Source of the DNA: CAXMMR01 sp963692975
GTDB taxonomy: Bacteria; Pseudomonadota; Alphaproteobacteria; Acetobacterales; Acetobacteraceae
DNA: 64,000 nt
NCBI GenBank assembly: GCA_963692975.2
Contig: CAXMMR010000018.1
Location: 84,698-148,697 of the forward strand
Reading direction: 5' to 3'
The notes under the pieces were generated by a model. That model saw only the letters and a list, made by a program, of their open reading frames with translations. It had not been told where the DNA came from and made no database searches. The translations under genes were made by a program, and so were the position numbers. Shown in pieces: positions 34,362 through 43,925 of the stretch. Position 1 is the first letter of the stretch. Every line of letters starts with the position of its first letter.

Positions 34362-34373
34362 CTTTAGATAAAG
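34362..34373. promoter_or_regulatory. Candidate MarR operator
   Basis: The inverted repeat CTTTA-ga-TAAAG lies in the AT-rich 127-bp gap between marR and the TonB receptor gene. Its position suits a site controlling both divergent promoters. Confidence 0.45.
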
Positions 34374-34454
34374 CTTGACCATTCCAGTTCGCCTTGACAA
34401 TGATTGCTTGTATTCGCTTCCAAAACACGCACTTCGAGCGCTGGGAAAAGTTAG

Positions 34455-36746
34455 ATGCCTAAAACAGCGTCACATATACGAGAACTGCTAATTTATACGG
34501 CAGTGTTGATGGCGGCAAGCATCTTTATCGACGACGTTACCAGTGCGAAGGCGGCCACACCCAGCCAAGTTATACCTTGTACTAAAGGTAAACTGCCGCG
34601 CGGCTGCGTTCCGGGCATTGCGACCAGGCCAAAGCCGCAAACCGCCACCCCCACGAGCATCGAGACGGTGGTCGTGCGCACCAAGGTCAAGACGCGCGAC
34701 GCTCCGGAAGCCGCGACCGACTTCTCCGCGGGCGCCATCACCCAGCGCAACATCACCCGCCCGCTCGACTTCATTGCCCAGACCCCGAACATGACGGCGG
34801 TCGAAGCGAACAACCCCGGCGACTTGCGCATCACCATCCGCGGCGACGCGCAGGCGCTGAACACCGACCCGCCGGTCGCCGTGGTGCTGGACGGTGTCGA
34901 GCTCACCGGCGCGACCGGGCTCAACAACGACCTGTTCGACCTGCAGAACATCTCGGTCGTCAAAGGCCCGCAGAGCTTCCTCTACGGCCGCAACGCCATC
35001 GCCGGCGCGATCAACATCACCACCGCCCCGCCGACGGAGGAGCTGCACGGCGCCGCCCAAATCGGCTTCGGCAACGGCGGCACCGAGCGCACCTCCTACG
35101 CCCTGAGCGGCGCCCTCATCCCCGGCACCCTGCTGTTCAGCGGCGCCTTCAGCTACCGCAACACGGACGGTTTCTATACCGACACGACCACCGGCAAGAA
35201 TGTCGATCCGTTCCAGACCGTGCTCGGCCACGGCAAGCTCGACTGGCGGGTCTCGCCCGACCTCACCATCGACGTCGCCGCGCTCGTCTCGCATGTCAGC
35301 GCCGGGGCCACGCAGTACACCAGCCAGTCCGTCCTGCCCGGCTTCCAGACCGCCGGCGGTCGCTCCTCGCTGGTGGACGCGAACTTCGCCGAGCCGCTCT
35401 TCGTCTCGCCGGTGGAAGACTACAGCCACGTGCTCGACCAGCTCTACAGCGCCACCGTCGATTACCGCCAGCCCTGGGGCGACCTGCACAGCGTCTCCGC
35501 CTACGAGTACGAGGACACCATTTTCGCCAGCGCCAACTACCCCTATCCCGCCGATTCGCTGGCAACCCAGTACAACGAGCGCAACAACACCTCCTGGAGC
35601 GAGGATTTCCGCTTCACCTCGCCCGAGACCAACCGCCTGCAATACATCGCCGGCGTCGACGGCGCGGTGATCCGCCAGAACCCGTTCCTGCTCGCCGCCA
35701 CCTCCGACACCTCGACCGGCACCGTGCTGGCGGCGCCGATCCCGATCGACAACCCGCAGAACCCGACCGCCTCGTTCTCCCGCGACGAGCTCTACGCCAA
35801 GGCCGCCGGCATCTACCTCAACGTCAGCTACCGCCTGCTGCCCAAGCTGATCGTGACCGTCGCCGGCCGCTACGACTACGAAACGAAAAGTGACACCGAC
35901 GTCGCCCCGGACGCATTCTCGGCCACCTCCGGCGAGCGCCGCGACGCCTCGTACTACTCGTTCCAGCCCAAGCTCAACCTCGCCTACCATTTCACCCCGG
36001 ACGTCATGGGCTACGCGATGTATTCGCAAGGCTACAAGGCCGGCGGCTTCAACCCCGCGCAGACCGCGATCGCCACCGCTGGCGTGGCGCCGAACTCCTA
36101 CCCGGAGGAAAAAGCCTACGACGTCGAGGGCGGCGTGAAGAGCCAGATGTTCGACCGCCGGGTCACGCTGGACGCCACCGCCTTCTACACCGTCAAGGAC
36201 AACTCTCAGGTCTTCCAGTTCATACCCTCCGGCGCGCTGAACGCCGTGACCGTCCTCAACCGCACCGATTCCGAAGGCTTTGAGCTACAGGGCGGCTGGC
36301 GCATCAACCGCGCCCTCAGCCTGCAGGCGGCACTTGGCTATACGCATTCCACCATCGGCTCGGACCACGAAGACCCAACCTTTGTCGGCAATCGCGCACC
36401 CTACATCCCAGACGTCAGTGCCAACGTCGGCGCGACCTATACGACCCCGCTTGGCGACGGCGTCGACATGGTCAGCAACGTGACCTACGAGCACTGGGGC
36501 GACGAGTATTTCAGCCCCGCCAACACGCCCTGGACCGAGCGCCACGGCCTCGACTTCCTCAACGCCAGGATCGCCTTTGACTACACTCGCGCTGGCCTAG
36601 AGCTCGCGCTTTCAGCCAAAAATCTGACCAATGTCCGTTACAACTCCGACGTGATCGTCATCCTCAACGACGCGTCCGACAAGACCCAGGCAACTTATCT
36701 TGCACCGCCGCGGACATTCGGCGGCGACCTGACTTACCGCTTCTGA
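34455..36746 (+). CDS. TonB-dependent outer membrane receptor (2)
   Basis: This 763-residue receptor has a signal-peptide-like hydrophobic segment (LLIYTAVLMAASIFI), then the TonB box IETVVVRTKV near residue 72. The plug domain follows (ITRPLDFIAQTPNMTAVEAN, LRITIRGDAQALNTDPPVAVVLDGVEL, ISVVKGPQSFLYGRNAIAGAINI), then a long barrel ending TFGGDLTYRF with the terminal Phe needed for outer-membrane insertion. Its N-terminal 60 residues have lower GC than the rest. It is divergent from the marR-hyu operon across a candidate operator, so it probably carries the hyu substrate or an inducer-linked compound across the outer membrane (inference). Confidence 0.9.
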   Translation: MPKTASHIRELLIYTAVLMAASIFIDDVTSAKAATPSQVIPCTKGKLPRGCVPGIATRPKPQTATPTSIETVVVRTKVKTRDAPEAATDFSAGAITQRNITRPLDFIAQTPNMTAVEANNPGDLRITIRGDAQALNTDPPVAVVLDGVELTGATGLNNDLFDLQNISVVKGPQSFLYGRNAIAGAINITTAPPTEELHGAAQIGFGNGGTERTSYALSGALIPGTLLFSGAFSYRNTDGFYTDTTTGKNVDPFQTVLGHGKLDWRVSPDLTIDVAALVSHVSAGATQYTSQSVLPGFQTAGGRSSLVDANFAEPLFVSPVEDYSHVLDQLYSATVDYRQPWGDLHSVSAYEYEDTIFASANYPYPADSLATQYNERNNTSWSEDFRFTSPETNRLQYIAGVDGAVIRQNPFLLAATSDTSTGTVLAAPIPIDNPQNPTASFSRDELYAKAAGIYLNVSYRLLPKLIVTVAGRYDYETKSDTDVAPDAFSATSGERRDASYYSFQPKLNLAYHFTPDVMGYAMYSQGYKAGGFNPAQTAIATAGVAPNSYPEEKAYDVEGGVKSQMFDRRVTLDATAFYTVKDNSQVFQFIPSGALNAVTVLNRTDSEGFELQGGWRINRALSLQAALGYTHSTIGSDHEDPTFVGNRAPYIPDVSANVGATYTTPLGDGVDMVSNVTYEHWGDEYFSPANTPWTERHGLDFLNARIAFDYTRAGLELALSAKNLTNVRYNSDVIVILNDASDKTQATYLAPPRTFGGDLTYRF

Positions 36747-37661
36747 GTCGGTCGGTCACGTGGACGCGACCTTACGAAAGCGAGGAGCTTGGTTGCACGC
36801 TTCGGTCATCAAGCTTGAGATAACGCCCGATCTACGCAGCTTGAGACTGCGGGATCGCCTGACGGCATGATCCGCAAACCTTTGTCTATGACTGGCCTGA
36901 GCGATTTGAGCAGCGCGGATGCACCTTTGGAATGGGCGATTTCTAAGCAGCGCCGTTGTCATCAATCATTGATCAAGATTATGCGCTTAGTCGTTCGCCA
37001 GTCGGGAGGAGGTGGCGCCGGTGCGGTCGCAAGCGCGACAATCAGATGCCTTATCTTCTTGCGGTGTCTTGCGGATCAAACGCCTCACGGCCGATGCTTG
37101 TTAGTCGCTGATGGCGCTGCAATACGATACCTGATCGACGTCAAGGCGGCCGGATGCAGCCAGAACGGTGCGGCGCTCCACATTCACCCACGCGTCGCCC
37201 TCCAGCGATTCGAGGCCCACCAGCCACGCCTCGACGGGCGATTGCCGAGCGTGTAGCCAAGCCAATCATAGCGGGGCGCCGTGAGCACCTCAGGCCTGGA
37301 CGATGACTACGCAACGTGGTCTCGTTTACCGCGCACTCCCATAGCTCGGGCGGGTTGGCAAACAAACGTCAGGTGAACTGCCCGGCCACCCTTGCTGACC
37401 AGCGCCTCGCCTAGCGTGTGGCCATAGCCCGGACCGGCCACGCGCAGGCAACTGATCGCTGGCTAAAGTGCGATGTCCCCGCTACCTGCGTGCTGCCAGT
37501 CGCGCCCCTACGGGTCGGCCCCGGCCGGTTCTTTGAGCCGGCAGGCATCCCTTGTCGCCATTATCCTCCGTCTTGATTTGGGGACGAGCCAGGACAACAA
37601 TCCTTATCGGCAAGCGCGAGGTTGAACGTGCAGCGCACCAGTATCGCAAGCTACTTCCAGC
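36747..37661. other. 915-bp region without a convincing gene
   Basis: Only short frames occur. One minus-strand segment (37100-37240, reading ...EAWLVGLESLEGDAWVNVERRTVLAASGRLDV) looks protein-like, but its ends do not form a gene and I do not recognise it. Composition is irregular, with AT-richer patches at 36850-37000. Probably decayed sequence. Confidence 0.4.
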
Positions 37662-38888
37662 TTGGCGTCTGAGATCCGGGCGTTTGCAGCTGCAGCGGCT
37701 CGACCACGCGCTGCGTGGCACGCGGCTTTGCTCCTTGTCATGCTGCCGGCCGTGCTGGCGGCACTCTACGCCTGGGCCGTCTTCGCCACGAGCTTCTACT
37801 CTCCAGGCCTGATCGGCCCGAACTACGACGCGCCTGGCACGGACTACATGGCGATCATCAGCGGCGTGCAGACGGCGCTACGAGGCGAGTTCCGCCTGCT
37901 GATGGATCCAGACCGTTTTACCGCCTTGCTGAACGCGACATATCGGGATCGCCTGTCTTACCCCCTGACTTTTCGGCCCTGGCTTTACCCGCCTGGCCTC
38001 ATCGTCTTGCTGGCACCGCTCGCGGCACTGCCGTTCTTTGCCTCGTATCTCGTCTTTGAGCTGGCCACTGCGGCAGCTGCCGCCACGGCTTTCTTCCGCC
38101 GCAACGATGCCCGGGTAACGAGCATCGTCATCATCGCCGTGCTGGTTTCGCCTGCTGCGGCGAGCAACATGCTCTGGGGACAGACGGGTTTTCTCACTCT
38201 CGCGCTTCTGATCGGCGGGGTTCGTTGGCTGAACAATCGCTCACTGCTGGCCGGCGCGGTGCTGGGCCTGCTGTCGGTGAAGCCACAACATGCGGTGCTG
38301 CTGCCGCTCGTCTTTGTCGGATCCCGTGACTGGCGAGCAGCCCTTGCGGCTGTTGCCAGCGCCTCCCTGCTCGCTGCCATGACAGCCTCGCTATTCGGGA
38401 TCGGGATCTGGCGCGCCTGGATCAGTCAGACGTGGACGAACATGTCGGGCGCTGCCCCGCGCTGGTTCAGCGAAGGCCAGGTCTGGGATAACAGCGTGCA
38501 TACCTGCGCGATGCTGCTCGGTGCCACCCCCAGGCTTGCGACCGGCCTGTCGGTGCTCGCGTTCGCGGTCGCGGGTTACGCCACCTACGCGGTCTTCCGG
38601 CTCAATCGGGCGCCTTGGCCGCGGTTGGCGGTGCTCTCGGCCGCAACCATGCTAGCTGCACCGCATGTCGGCCCGTACGACATGCTGCTTCCGGTGCTGG
38701 CCGCTGGCCTGTTACTCGCACAACGGCGTAACAGCACGTCCTTGATGCCATGGATCCTGGGGCTGCTGATCTGGTTGCTGCCGCTGCTTGGCCAGCCTGT
38801 GCTTTTCTGGCCCGCTCGGTTCGAGCCGCTCGTGTCGCTGCTGCTGGTGTTATTACTGGTCCAGCAGACACCCGATGCGCTTGCTTGA
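37662..38888 (+). CDS. GT87-family (DUF2029) polyprenol-sugar-dependent mannosyltransferase-like membrane protein
   Basis: This 408-residue multi-pass protein has about ten hydrophobic segments and belongs to the GT-C fold group. After the first membrane span (LLLVMLPAVLAALYAWAVFATSF) comes the Asp-containing periplasmic loop (NYDAPGTDYMAIISGVQTA). Typical family elements are YPLTFRPWLYPPGLIVLLAPLAAL, LWGQTGFLTLALLIGG, LLSVKPQHAVLLPLVF and APHVGPYDMLLPVLA. Such enzymes transfer sugars from polyprenyl phosphates at the outer face of the inner membrane. The start is uncertain: TTG 37662 is taken because no ATG lies before the first span. Confidence 0.78.
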   Translation: MASEIRAFAAAAARPRAAWHAALLLVMLPAVLAALYAWAVFATSFYSPGLIGPNYDAPGTDYMAIISGVQTALRGEFRLLMDPDRFTALLNATYRDRLSYPLTFRPWLYPPGLIVLLAPLAALPFFASYLVFELATAAAAATAFFRRNDARVTSIVIIAVLVSPAAASNMLWGQTGFLTLALLIGGVRWLNNRSLLAGAVLGLLSVKPQHAVLLPLVFVGSRDWRAALAAVASASLLAAMTASLFGIGIWRAWISQTWTNMSGAAPRWFSEGQVWDNSVHTCAMLLGATPRLATGLSVLAFAVAGYATYAVFRLNRAPWPRLAVLSAATMLAAPHVGPYDMLLPVLAAGLLLAQRRNSTSLMPWILGLLIWLLPLLGQPVLFWPARFEPLVSLLLVLLLVQQTPDALA

Positions 38889-38997
38889 CCGGACCCCTGG
38901 GCGGCCCTCCAGCCCTAGTAGTCCGCGGTGAGTCCGCGCCTCGCCGGAAGAAACTCTCACAAGCGCCGGAACACCCTAAGTATTTGGAGTAGTTTGA

Positions 38998-39078
38998 TGC
39001 CCACCGCCGGACTCGAACCGGCACGCCCGAAAGCCGCGGATTTTAAGTCCGCTGCGTCTACCATTCCGCCAGGCGGGC
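38998..39078 (-). tRNA. tRNA-Leu (anticodon UAA)
   Basis: The minus strand folds as a cloverleaf. The acceptor GCCCGCC pairs with GGTGGGC (one G-U), with discriminator A at 38998. The anticodon loop CTTAAAA gives UAA, a long variable arm of the leucine type follows, and the T-arm is GCCGGTTCGAGTCCGGC. CCA is not encoded; the next bases are TCA. Confidence 0.93.
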
Positions 39079-39197
39079 TGATCGGCTGTTCAAGCTTGCT
39101 TGTCGGTCGGCGATACGCGCCTGTCCAGTCAGATCAACCGGGATGCTCGCAGGTCAGCGCCCTGTTGCGGTGAGCCCGCGGGGAGACTCATCCCGCC

Positions 39198-41234
39198 TTA
39201 CCCTTGCAAGGCCTTCAGCACATCTGCCTCGGTGAGGATCTGCGGCAGCGTGAGCGGGCTCGCCGCGCCCTTCGGGTAGACCAGGTAGAGCGGCACGCCC
39301 TGCCGCCCCTGTTCGCGCAGGAAGCGCGTAATCTCCGGGTCATCGCGCGTCCAATCGCCGCGCAGATAGGCCACGTCGTGCGCCGCGAACGCGGCGCGCA
39401 CCGTGGCGAGAGAGAGCGCGACCCGCTCGTTGACGACGCATGTCAGGCACCAGTCCGCCGTCAAGTCGACGAAGACCGGTCGGCCCTCGGCGCGCAGGCT
39501 CGCCAGCCTGGCGGCCGAGAACGGCTCCTGCCCGGCCATGGTCTGTCCGGCCGGCGGCGCGGCCTGAAGCATCACCAGGCACAGCCCCAGCGCCGCGAGG
39601 CTGCCGGCCGCAACGCCGCGCCCGAGGCGTCGCGGCAGCGCGCCGGCCGCCGCACTCGCCCGCCACGTCCACGCGGCAAACGCGATCAGCAGCGCTCCCG
39701 CACCCGCGACCAGCACGGTGTCCGAACCCGCCTCGCGCGCCAGCACCCAAAGCAGCCAGAGCGAGGCCGCATACAGCGGAAAGGCGAGCGCCTGACGGAG
39801 CACGTCCATCCAGGCGCCCGGCCGCGGCAGCAATCCCGCGATCCCGGGGCGCGCCGCCAGCACCAATGTCGGCAAAGCGAGGCCAATGCCCATGCTGACG
39901 AAGATGCCGAGTGCCGCCGGCAGCGGTGCGGCAAAGGCGGCAGCCAGCGCGCTGGCCATGAACGGCGCCGTGCAAGGGGTCGCGACCAGCACCGCCAGGA
40001 CGCCGGTCGCCAACGCGCCGAGCCGTCCGCCCGCCGCCGCCTGCGCCTGCCCGACATTGCCGAGGCGGCTCATCGGAACGTTCCAGCCGCCCGACAGCGC
40101 CAGCCCGACCCCGAACAGCAGCCACGCCATGCCGGCGACGAAGAGCGGCGAGTGGAACTGCGTGCCCCAGCCGGCAAAGCCACTCGCCGCGCGCAGCCCC
40201 AGGAGCACGGCCCCGAGCAGGGTGAAGCTCGCTACCACGCCGGCGCTGTAGAGCAGCGACTGGATCCTGACCTCGCGCCGGGCCGTCCCGGCAAGCCGCG
40301 ACAACGCGACCGCCTTCATCGCCAGCACCGGAAACACGCAGGGCATCAGGTTCAGCACCAGGCCGCCGAGCAACGCGAGCCCCAGCGACGCCCATAGCCC
40401 GGTGGCGACGATGCCGTCCGACGATGCCGGCGGGACGGCGCCGGGTTTGGCCGCCAGGCTGTACCAGCTCGTGGCGCCGCCCCGATCGGTCAGCGCCAGC
40501 ACGCCGCTGATGCCGTGCTCGAAGGCGCGCGGCCCGGCGGCGGCGAGGCGCAGCGCCAGACGGCCATCGCCAAGCGCGAGACGCTGCGCCGCCGCCTGGA
40601 CGGCCACGCCGGCGACGTCCGGGAACAGATAGGCGCCGCTGATCGTCGCCGCGCCGAGCCCAGGGCCGCGGACGATCAGCTGGCCATCCGGCGCGATCAC
40701 GGCGCCGAACGGCGACGGCCGCGGCAGCCGCCGCTCCGCCCGCGCGAACAGCGCCGCCTCGGCGGAGGGCGCGGGAGCGCCAAGCGGCAACAACACCCGC
40801 AAATCGGCGTGCTCGGGCACGCAGACATTGGCGCAGGCCAGCCAATCCGCGTGTCCGACGATGGTCGCCGTGCCGCTGTCCGGCAGCGTGACGCTGACCG
40901 GCAGCAGCACGTCGCCGGTATAGGCATAGGCCGCCAGTCCGCCCTCGAGCAGCAGTTGCGGGGCGGGAAAACTCAGCGGACCCGACTTGGCGCCGGCCGG
41001 CAGATCGAGCGCCAGGCTCGGCGGCGCTCCGGCATCGCCAGGGTTGGACCAGTAGCTGTGCCAGCCAGGCGCCAGCCGCAGCCGCAGCCCCAGCCGCAGC
41101 GGCCGGCCGGGCGCGTAGGCGTCGCTGTCGCTGACCAAGGTCGCGACCGTGCGCGGCGTTGCGGCCGGCGCGCTCTCGGCCGCGCGGGCGGCAGGCGGAA
41201 CGCACAGCATCAGCAGGAGCAGCAACCGGATCAT
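39198..41234 (-). CDS. dsbD: Thiol:disulfide interchange protein DsbD (ScsB-like)
   Basis: This 678-residue inner-membrane reductant conveyor has a signal peptide MIRLLLLLMLCVPPAARA, then a periplasmic N-terminal domain with WLACANVCVPEHADL (CxxxC pair). The central domain has eight membrane spans, including GLVLNLMPCVFPVLAMKAV and VATPCTAPFMASALAAAF (the two membrane cysteines). The C-terminal thioredoxin domain shows VDLTADWCLTCVVNERVAL (CLTC). The order is that of DsbD/ScsB, which passes electrons from cytoplasmic thioredoxin to periplasmic partners. ATG 41234 starts the signal peptide. It is divergent from hrpB with 83 bp between the starts. Confidence 0.92.
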   Translation of the reverse strand: MIRLLLLLMLCVPPAARAAESAPAATPRTVATLVSDSDAYAPGRPLRLGLRLRLAPGWHSYWSNPGDAGAPPSLALDLPAGAKSGPLSFPAPQLLLEGGLAAYAYTGDVLLPVSVTLPDSGTATIVGHADWLACANVCVPEHADLRVLLPLGAPAPSAEAALFARAERRLPRPSPFGAVIAPDGQLIVRGPGLGAATISGAYLFPDVAGVAVQAAAQRLALGDGRLALRLAAAGPRAFEHGISGVLALTDRGGATSWYSLAAKPGAVPPASSDGIVATGLWASLGLALLGGLVLNLMPCVFPVLAMKAVALSRLAGTARREVRIQSLLYSAGVVASFTLLGAVLLGLRAASGFAGWGTQFHSPLFVAGMAWLLFGVGLALSGGWNVPMSRLGNVGQAQAAAGGRLGALATGVLAVLVATPCTAPFMASALAAAFAAPLPAALGIFVSMGIGLALPTLVLAARPGIAGLLPRPGAWMDVLRQALAFPLYAASLWLLWVLAREAGSDTVLVAGAGALLIAFAAWTWRASAAAGALPRRLGRGVAAGSLAALGLCLVMLQAAPPAGQTMAGQEPFSAARLASLRAEGRPVFVDLTADWCLTCVVNERVALSLATVRAAFAAHDVAYLRGDWTRDDPEITRFLREQGRQGVPLYLVYPKGAASPLTLPQILTEADVLKALQG

Positions 41235-41317
41235 CCACTCCACCTGATCCCGCGCAGCCCCACTGTCCAGCCGCAAGGCTTGCGATGCGCGCGGCCCTGC
41301 CGCATCAGCACGCCTGC

Positions 41318-43720
41318 ATGCCGGACGCCAACCACGACCTGCCTGTTCAGGACGCCTTGCCCGCGCTCCTCGACGCGCTGCGCGGCGGCGCCAACGCGGT
41401 GCTGGTGGCGCCGCCAGGCGCGGGCAAGACGACGCTGACGCCGCTCGCCTTGCTCGACGCGCCGTGGCTCGCCGGCCGTCGCATCGTCATGACCGAGCCT
41501 AGGCGCCTGGCCGCCCGCGCCGCGGCCACCCGGATGGCGAGCCTGCTCGGCGAGCCGGTCGGCGGCCGCGTCGGTTACCGCACCCGGCTGGAGAGCCGCG
41601 TCTCCGCCGCGACGAGGATCGAGGTGGTGACCGCCGGGCTGCTGGTGCGCCGGCTGCTGGCCGATCCGGGCCTCGCCGGCGTCGGCTGCGTGATCCTGGA
41701 CGAGGTGCACGAGCGCAGCCTGGACGGCGACCTGGTGGCGGCGTTCTGCCTCGACCTGCAGCGCAGCTTCGACCACGATCTACGGCTGGTGCTGATGTCG
41801 GCAACCCCCGAGGGCGCGCGTCTGGCGCGGCTGTTCGACGCACCGGTGATCGAGAGCCTTGGCCGGATCTTCCCGGTCGAGATCCGTCATGCCAAACGCG
41901 ACGTCGCCGATGCGCGGGCGCTGCCCGAGGCGATGGCAAGCGCAATCCGCGGAATCATGGCCGAGGCGGCGGGCGACGTGCTCGCCTTCCTGCCCGGCAT
42001 GGCCGAGATCCGTCGCACCGAGCGGCTGCTCGAGGGCGGCCAGGCCAGCGTGCTGCCGCTGCATGGCGACATGGCGCTGGCCGAGCAGGACCGGGCGCTG
42101 ACGCCCGCCGCCGGTCGGCGCATCGTCCTCGCAACCTCGATCGCCGAGACGTCGCTCACCGTGCCGGGGGTGCGGATCGTGGTCGATAGCGGTTTCCGGC
42201 GCAGCCCTCGGCTCGACAGCTCGAGCGGCCTGCCCCGCCTCACCACCGTGCGGATCAGCCGTGCCGCCGCCGAGCAGCGCGGCGGGCGGTCCGGCCGCGA
42301 GGCGCCGGGGCTGGCGCTGCGGCTGTGGACGCCGGCGCTTGGGCGCGGGCTAGCGCCGTTCGATCCGCCGGAGATCCGCCATGCCGAGCTGGCCGGCCTC
42401 GCGCTCGACTGCCTGGCCTGGGGCACGCCAGCCTCGGCGCTGCCGTTCCTGGACGCGCCGCCGGCCGGCGCGCTCGCCGCCGCGGAGGCGCTGCTGGCCG
42501 AGCTCGGCGCCATCAAGAACGGCCAGGTGAGCGAGCTCGGCCGGCGGATGGTGCGCCTCGGCGCCCACCCTCGTCTCGCCGCGATGATGCTGGCGGCGGA
42601 GAGCCCGGGCGAGGCGGCGCTGGCCGCCGACCTCGCCGCGCTGCTCGAGGAGCGCGACCCGATGCGTCTGGCCGCCGCCGACGCCTCGCTCGCCAGCCGG
42701 CTGGAGGCAATCGCCCACGGCCACCCTCAGGCTGATCGCGCCGCGCTCTCGCGCATCCGCACAGGCGCGAGCGCCTATCGCCGCCGGCTCGACACCTCGG
42801 CAGCCCCGGCCGGCGACCCGGCACGGCTGCTCGCCGCCGGCTTTCCCGACCGCATCGCCCAGCGCCGCGGCGAGCCAGGCGCCTTCCGCCTCGCCGGCGG
42901 CGGCAGCGCCAAGCTGCCGCCGGACGACCCGCTCGCGCGCGTCCCGCTGCTCGCCATCGCCTCGCTCGAGCAGAAGACCTCCGCCCGCATCGGCCTCGCC
43001 GCCCCGCTCGACCCCGAGCGGCTGCCGCTGGCCATCGCCGCCCGGGTCACCGTCTCGATCGAAGGCAATCTGGACCCGCAATCCGGCAGCGTGCTCGCCC
43101 GCCGCCGCCGCCGGCTCGGCGCGCTGGTGCTGGAGGACCGGATGGTGCCGGCCGACGCCGAGCACGCCGCCGCCGCGCTGGCCGCCCTCGCCGCGCGCGA
43201 CCTCGCCCTGCTGCCCTGGAGCGACGACGCCCGCCAGCTCCAGGCCCGTGCCGCGCTGCTCCGGCAGCTCGATCCAACGGCGCCCGACCTGTCGGACGAG
43301 GCGCTCGCCGCCACCACACCTGCCTGGCTCAAGCCGCACCTGCCCGGCATGACCAAGCTCGCCGACCTCAAGGCCCTGGACCTGCGCGCGCTGCTACTCG
43401 ACCGTCTCGGCTGGGCGGCGGCGCAACGGCTGGAGCACGACCTGCCGAGGCAACTCGCCCTGCCCGGCGGCCGCGCCCCCATCGACTACGCCGGCTTGGT
43501 GCCGACCGCGTCGGCCCGCGCCCAGGCCTTCTACGGCCTGCGGACGACACCCCTGCTTGCCGGCGGCCGGCTGAAGCTGCAGCTGGCCCTGCTCTCGCCG
43601 GCGGGACGGCCGATCGCGCTGACCTCGGACCTGAGCGGCTTCTGGGCGGGCGCCTGGAGCGAGGTCCGCAAGGAGATGCGCGGACGGTATCCCAAGCATG
43701 ATTGGCCGGAGAAGCCGTAA
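41318..43720 (+). CDS. hrpB: ATP-dependent helicase HrpB
   Basis: This 800-residue DEAH/DExH-box helicase shows motif I LVAPPGAGKTTLTP (about residue 35), motif Ia TEPRRLAARAAA, motif II ILDEVHERSLDGDL, motif III LVLMSATP, motif V VLATSIAETSLTVPGVRIVVDSG and motif VI QRGGRSGREAPG. The HA2 domain and the C-terminal HrpB-specific domain (FYGLRTTPLLAGGRLKLQLALLSPAGRPIALTSDLSGFW...RYPKHDWPE) complete it. ATG 41318 places the helicase core at the usual distance from the N-terminus; ATG 41285 is an alternative. RNA substrate and role remain unclear for the family. Confidence 0.93.
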   Translation: MPDANHDLPVQDALPALLDALRGGANAVLVAPPGAGKTTLTPLALLDAPWLAGRRIVMTEPRRLAARAAATRMASLLGEPVGGRVGYRTRLESRVSAATRIEVVTAGLLVRRLLADPGLAGVGCVILDEVHERSLDGDLVAAFCLDLQRSFDHDLRLVLMSATPEGARLARLFDAPVIESLGRIFPVEIRHAKRDVADARALPEAMASAIRGIMAEAAGDVLAFLPGMAEIRRTERLLEGGQASVLPLHGDMALAEQDRALTPAAGRRIVLATSIAETSLTVPGVRIVVDSGFRRSPRLDSSSGLPRLTTVRISRAAAEQRGGRSGREAPGLALRLWTPALGRGLAPFDPPEIRHAELAGLALDCLAWGTPASALPFLDAPPAGALAAAEALLAELGAIKNGQVSELGRRMVRLGAHPRLAAMMLAAESPGEAALAADLAALLEERDPMRLAAADASLASRLEAIAHGHPQADRAALSRIRTGASAYRRRLDTSAAPAGDPARLLAAGFPDRIAQRRGEPGAFRLAGGGSAKLPPDDPLARVPLLAIASLEQKTSARIGLAAPLDPERLPLAIAARVTVSIEGNLDPQSGSVLARRRRRLGALVLEDRMVPADAEHAAAALAALAARDLALLPWSDDARQLQARAALLRQLDPTAPDLSDEALAATTPAWLKPHLPGMTKLADLKALDLRALLLDRLGWAAAQRLEHDLPRQLALPGGRAPIDYAGLVPTASARAQAFYGLRTTPLLAGGRLKLQLALLSPAGRPIALTSDLSGFWAGAWSEVRKEMRGRYPKHDWPEKP

Positions 43721-43729
43721 GAGGAGAAG

Positions 43730-43870
43730 GCAAGCAGTCCTTTTTTGAAAAAAGGACCAAAAAACTTTTGTTCGATCGTTGGTGTATTGGCCGTACGCAG
43801 GACGTGACCATCGACGACTTAGTCAGTGGATAAAAGTTTTTTGCTTCTTTTTTTCAAAAAAGAAGCCCTT
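43730..43870. repeat. A/T-arm palindromic dispersed repeat, copy A2
   Basis: The left half is GTCCTTTTTTGAAAAAAGGAC followed by CAAAAAACTTTTG. The right half is AAAAGTTTTTTGCTTCTTTTTTTCAAAAAAGAAGC. It has a variable 60-bp centre and lies between hrpB and the protease gene, both on the plus strand. Probable terminator. Confidence 0.78.
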
Positions 43871-43925
43871 CCTTCCCGCCCCTCTTTCCTTGCCGATCCC
43901 CAACGCTCATGCCATCTGACACCGC

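Noticed and set aside
34394..34416. TTGACA promoter for the second TonB receptor
   Set aside because: A good -35 box is present at 34394, but no acceptable -10 box lies at 16-18 bp spacing, so it is not listed as a feature.
34488..36029. 513-codon minus-strand frame antisense to the second TonB receptor
   Set aside because: Its translation is Val/Gly/Arg-rich with no family pattern, while the plus strand encodes a complete receptor.
38998..39078. tRNA-Leu as an integration site for a genomic island
   Set aside because: I found no integrase gene and no duplicated tRNA 3' end in the flanks, and neighbouring genes look native.
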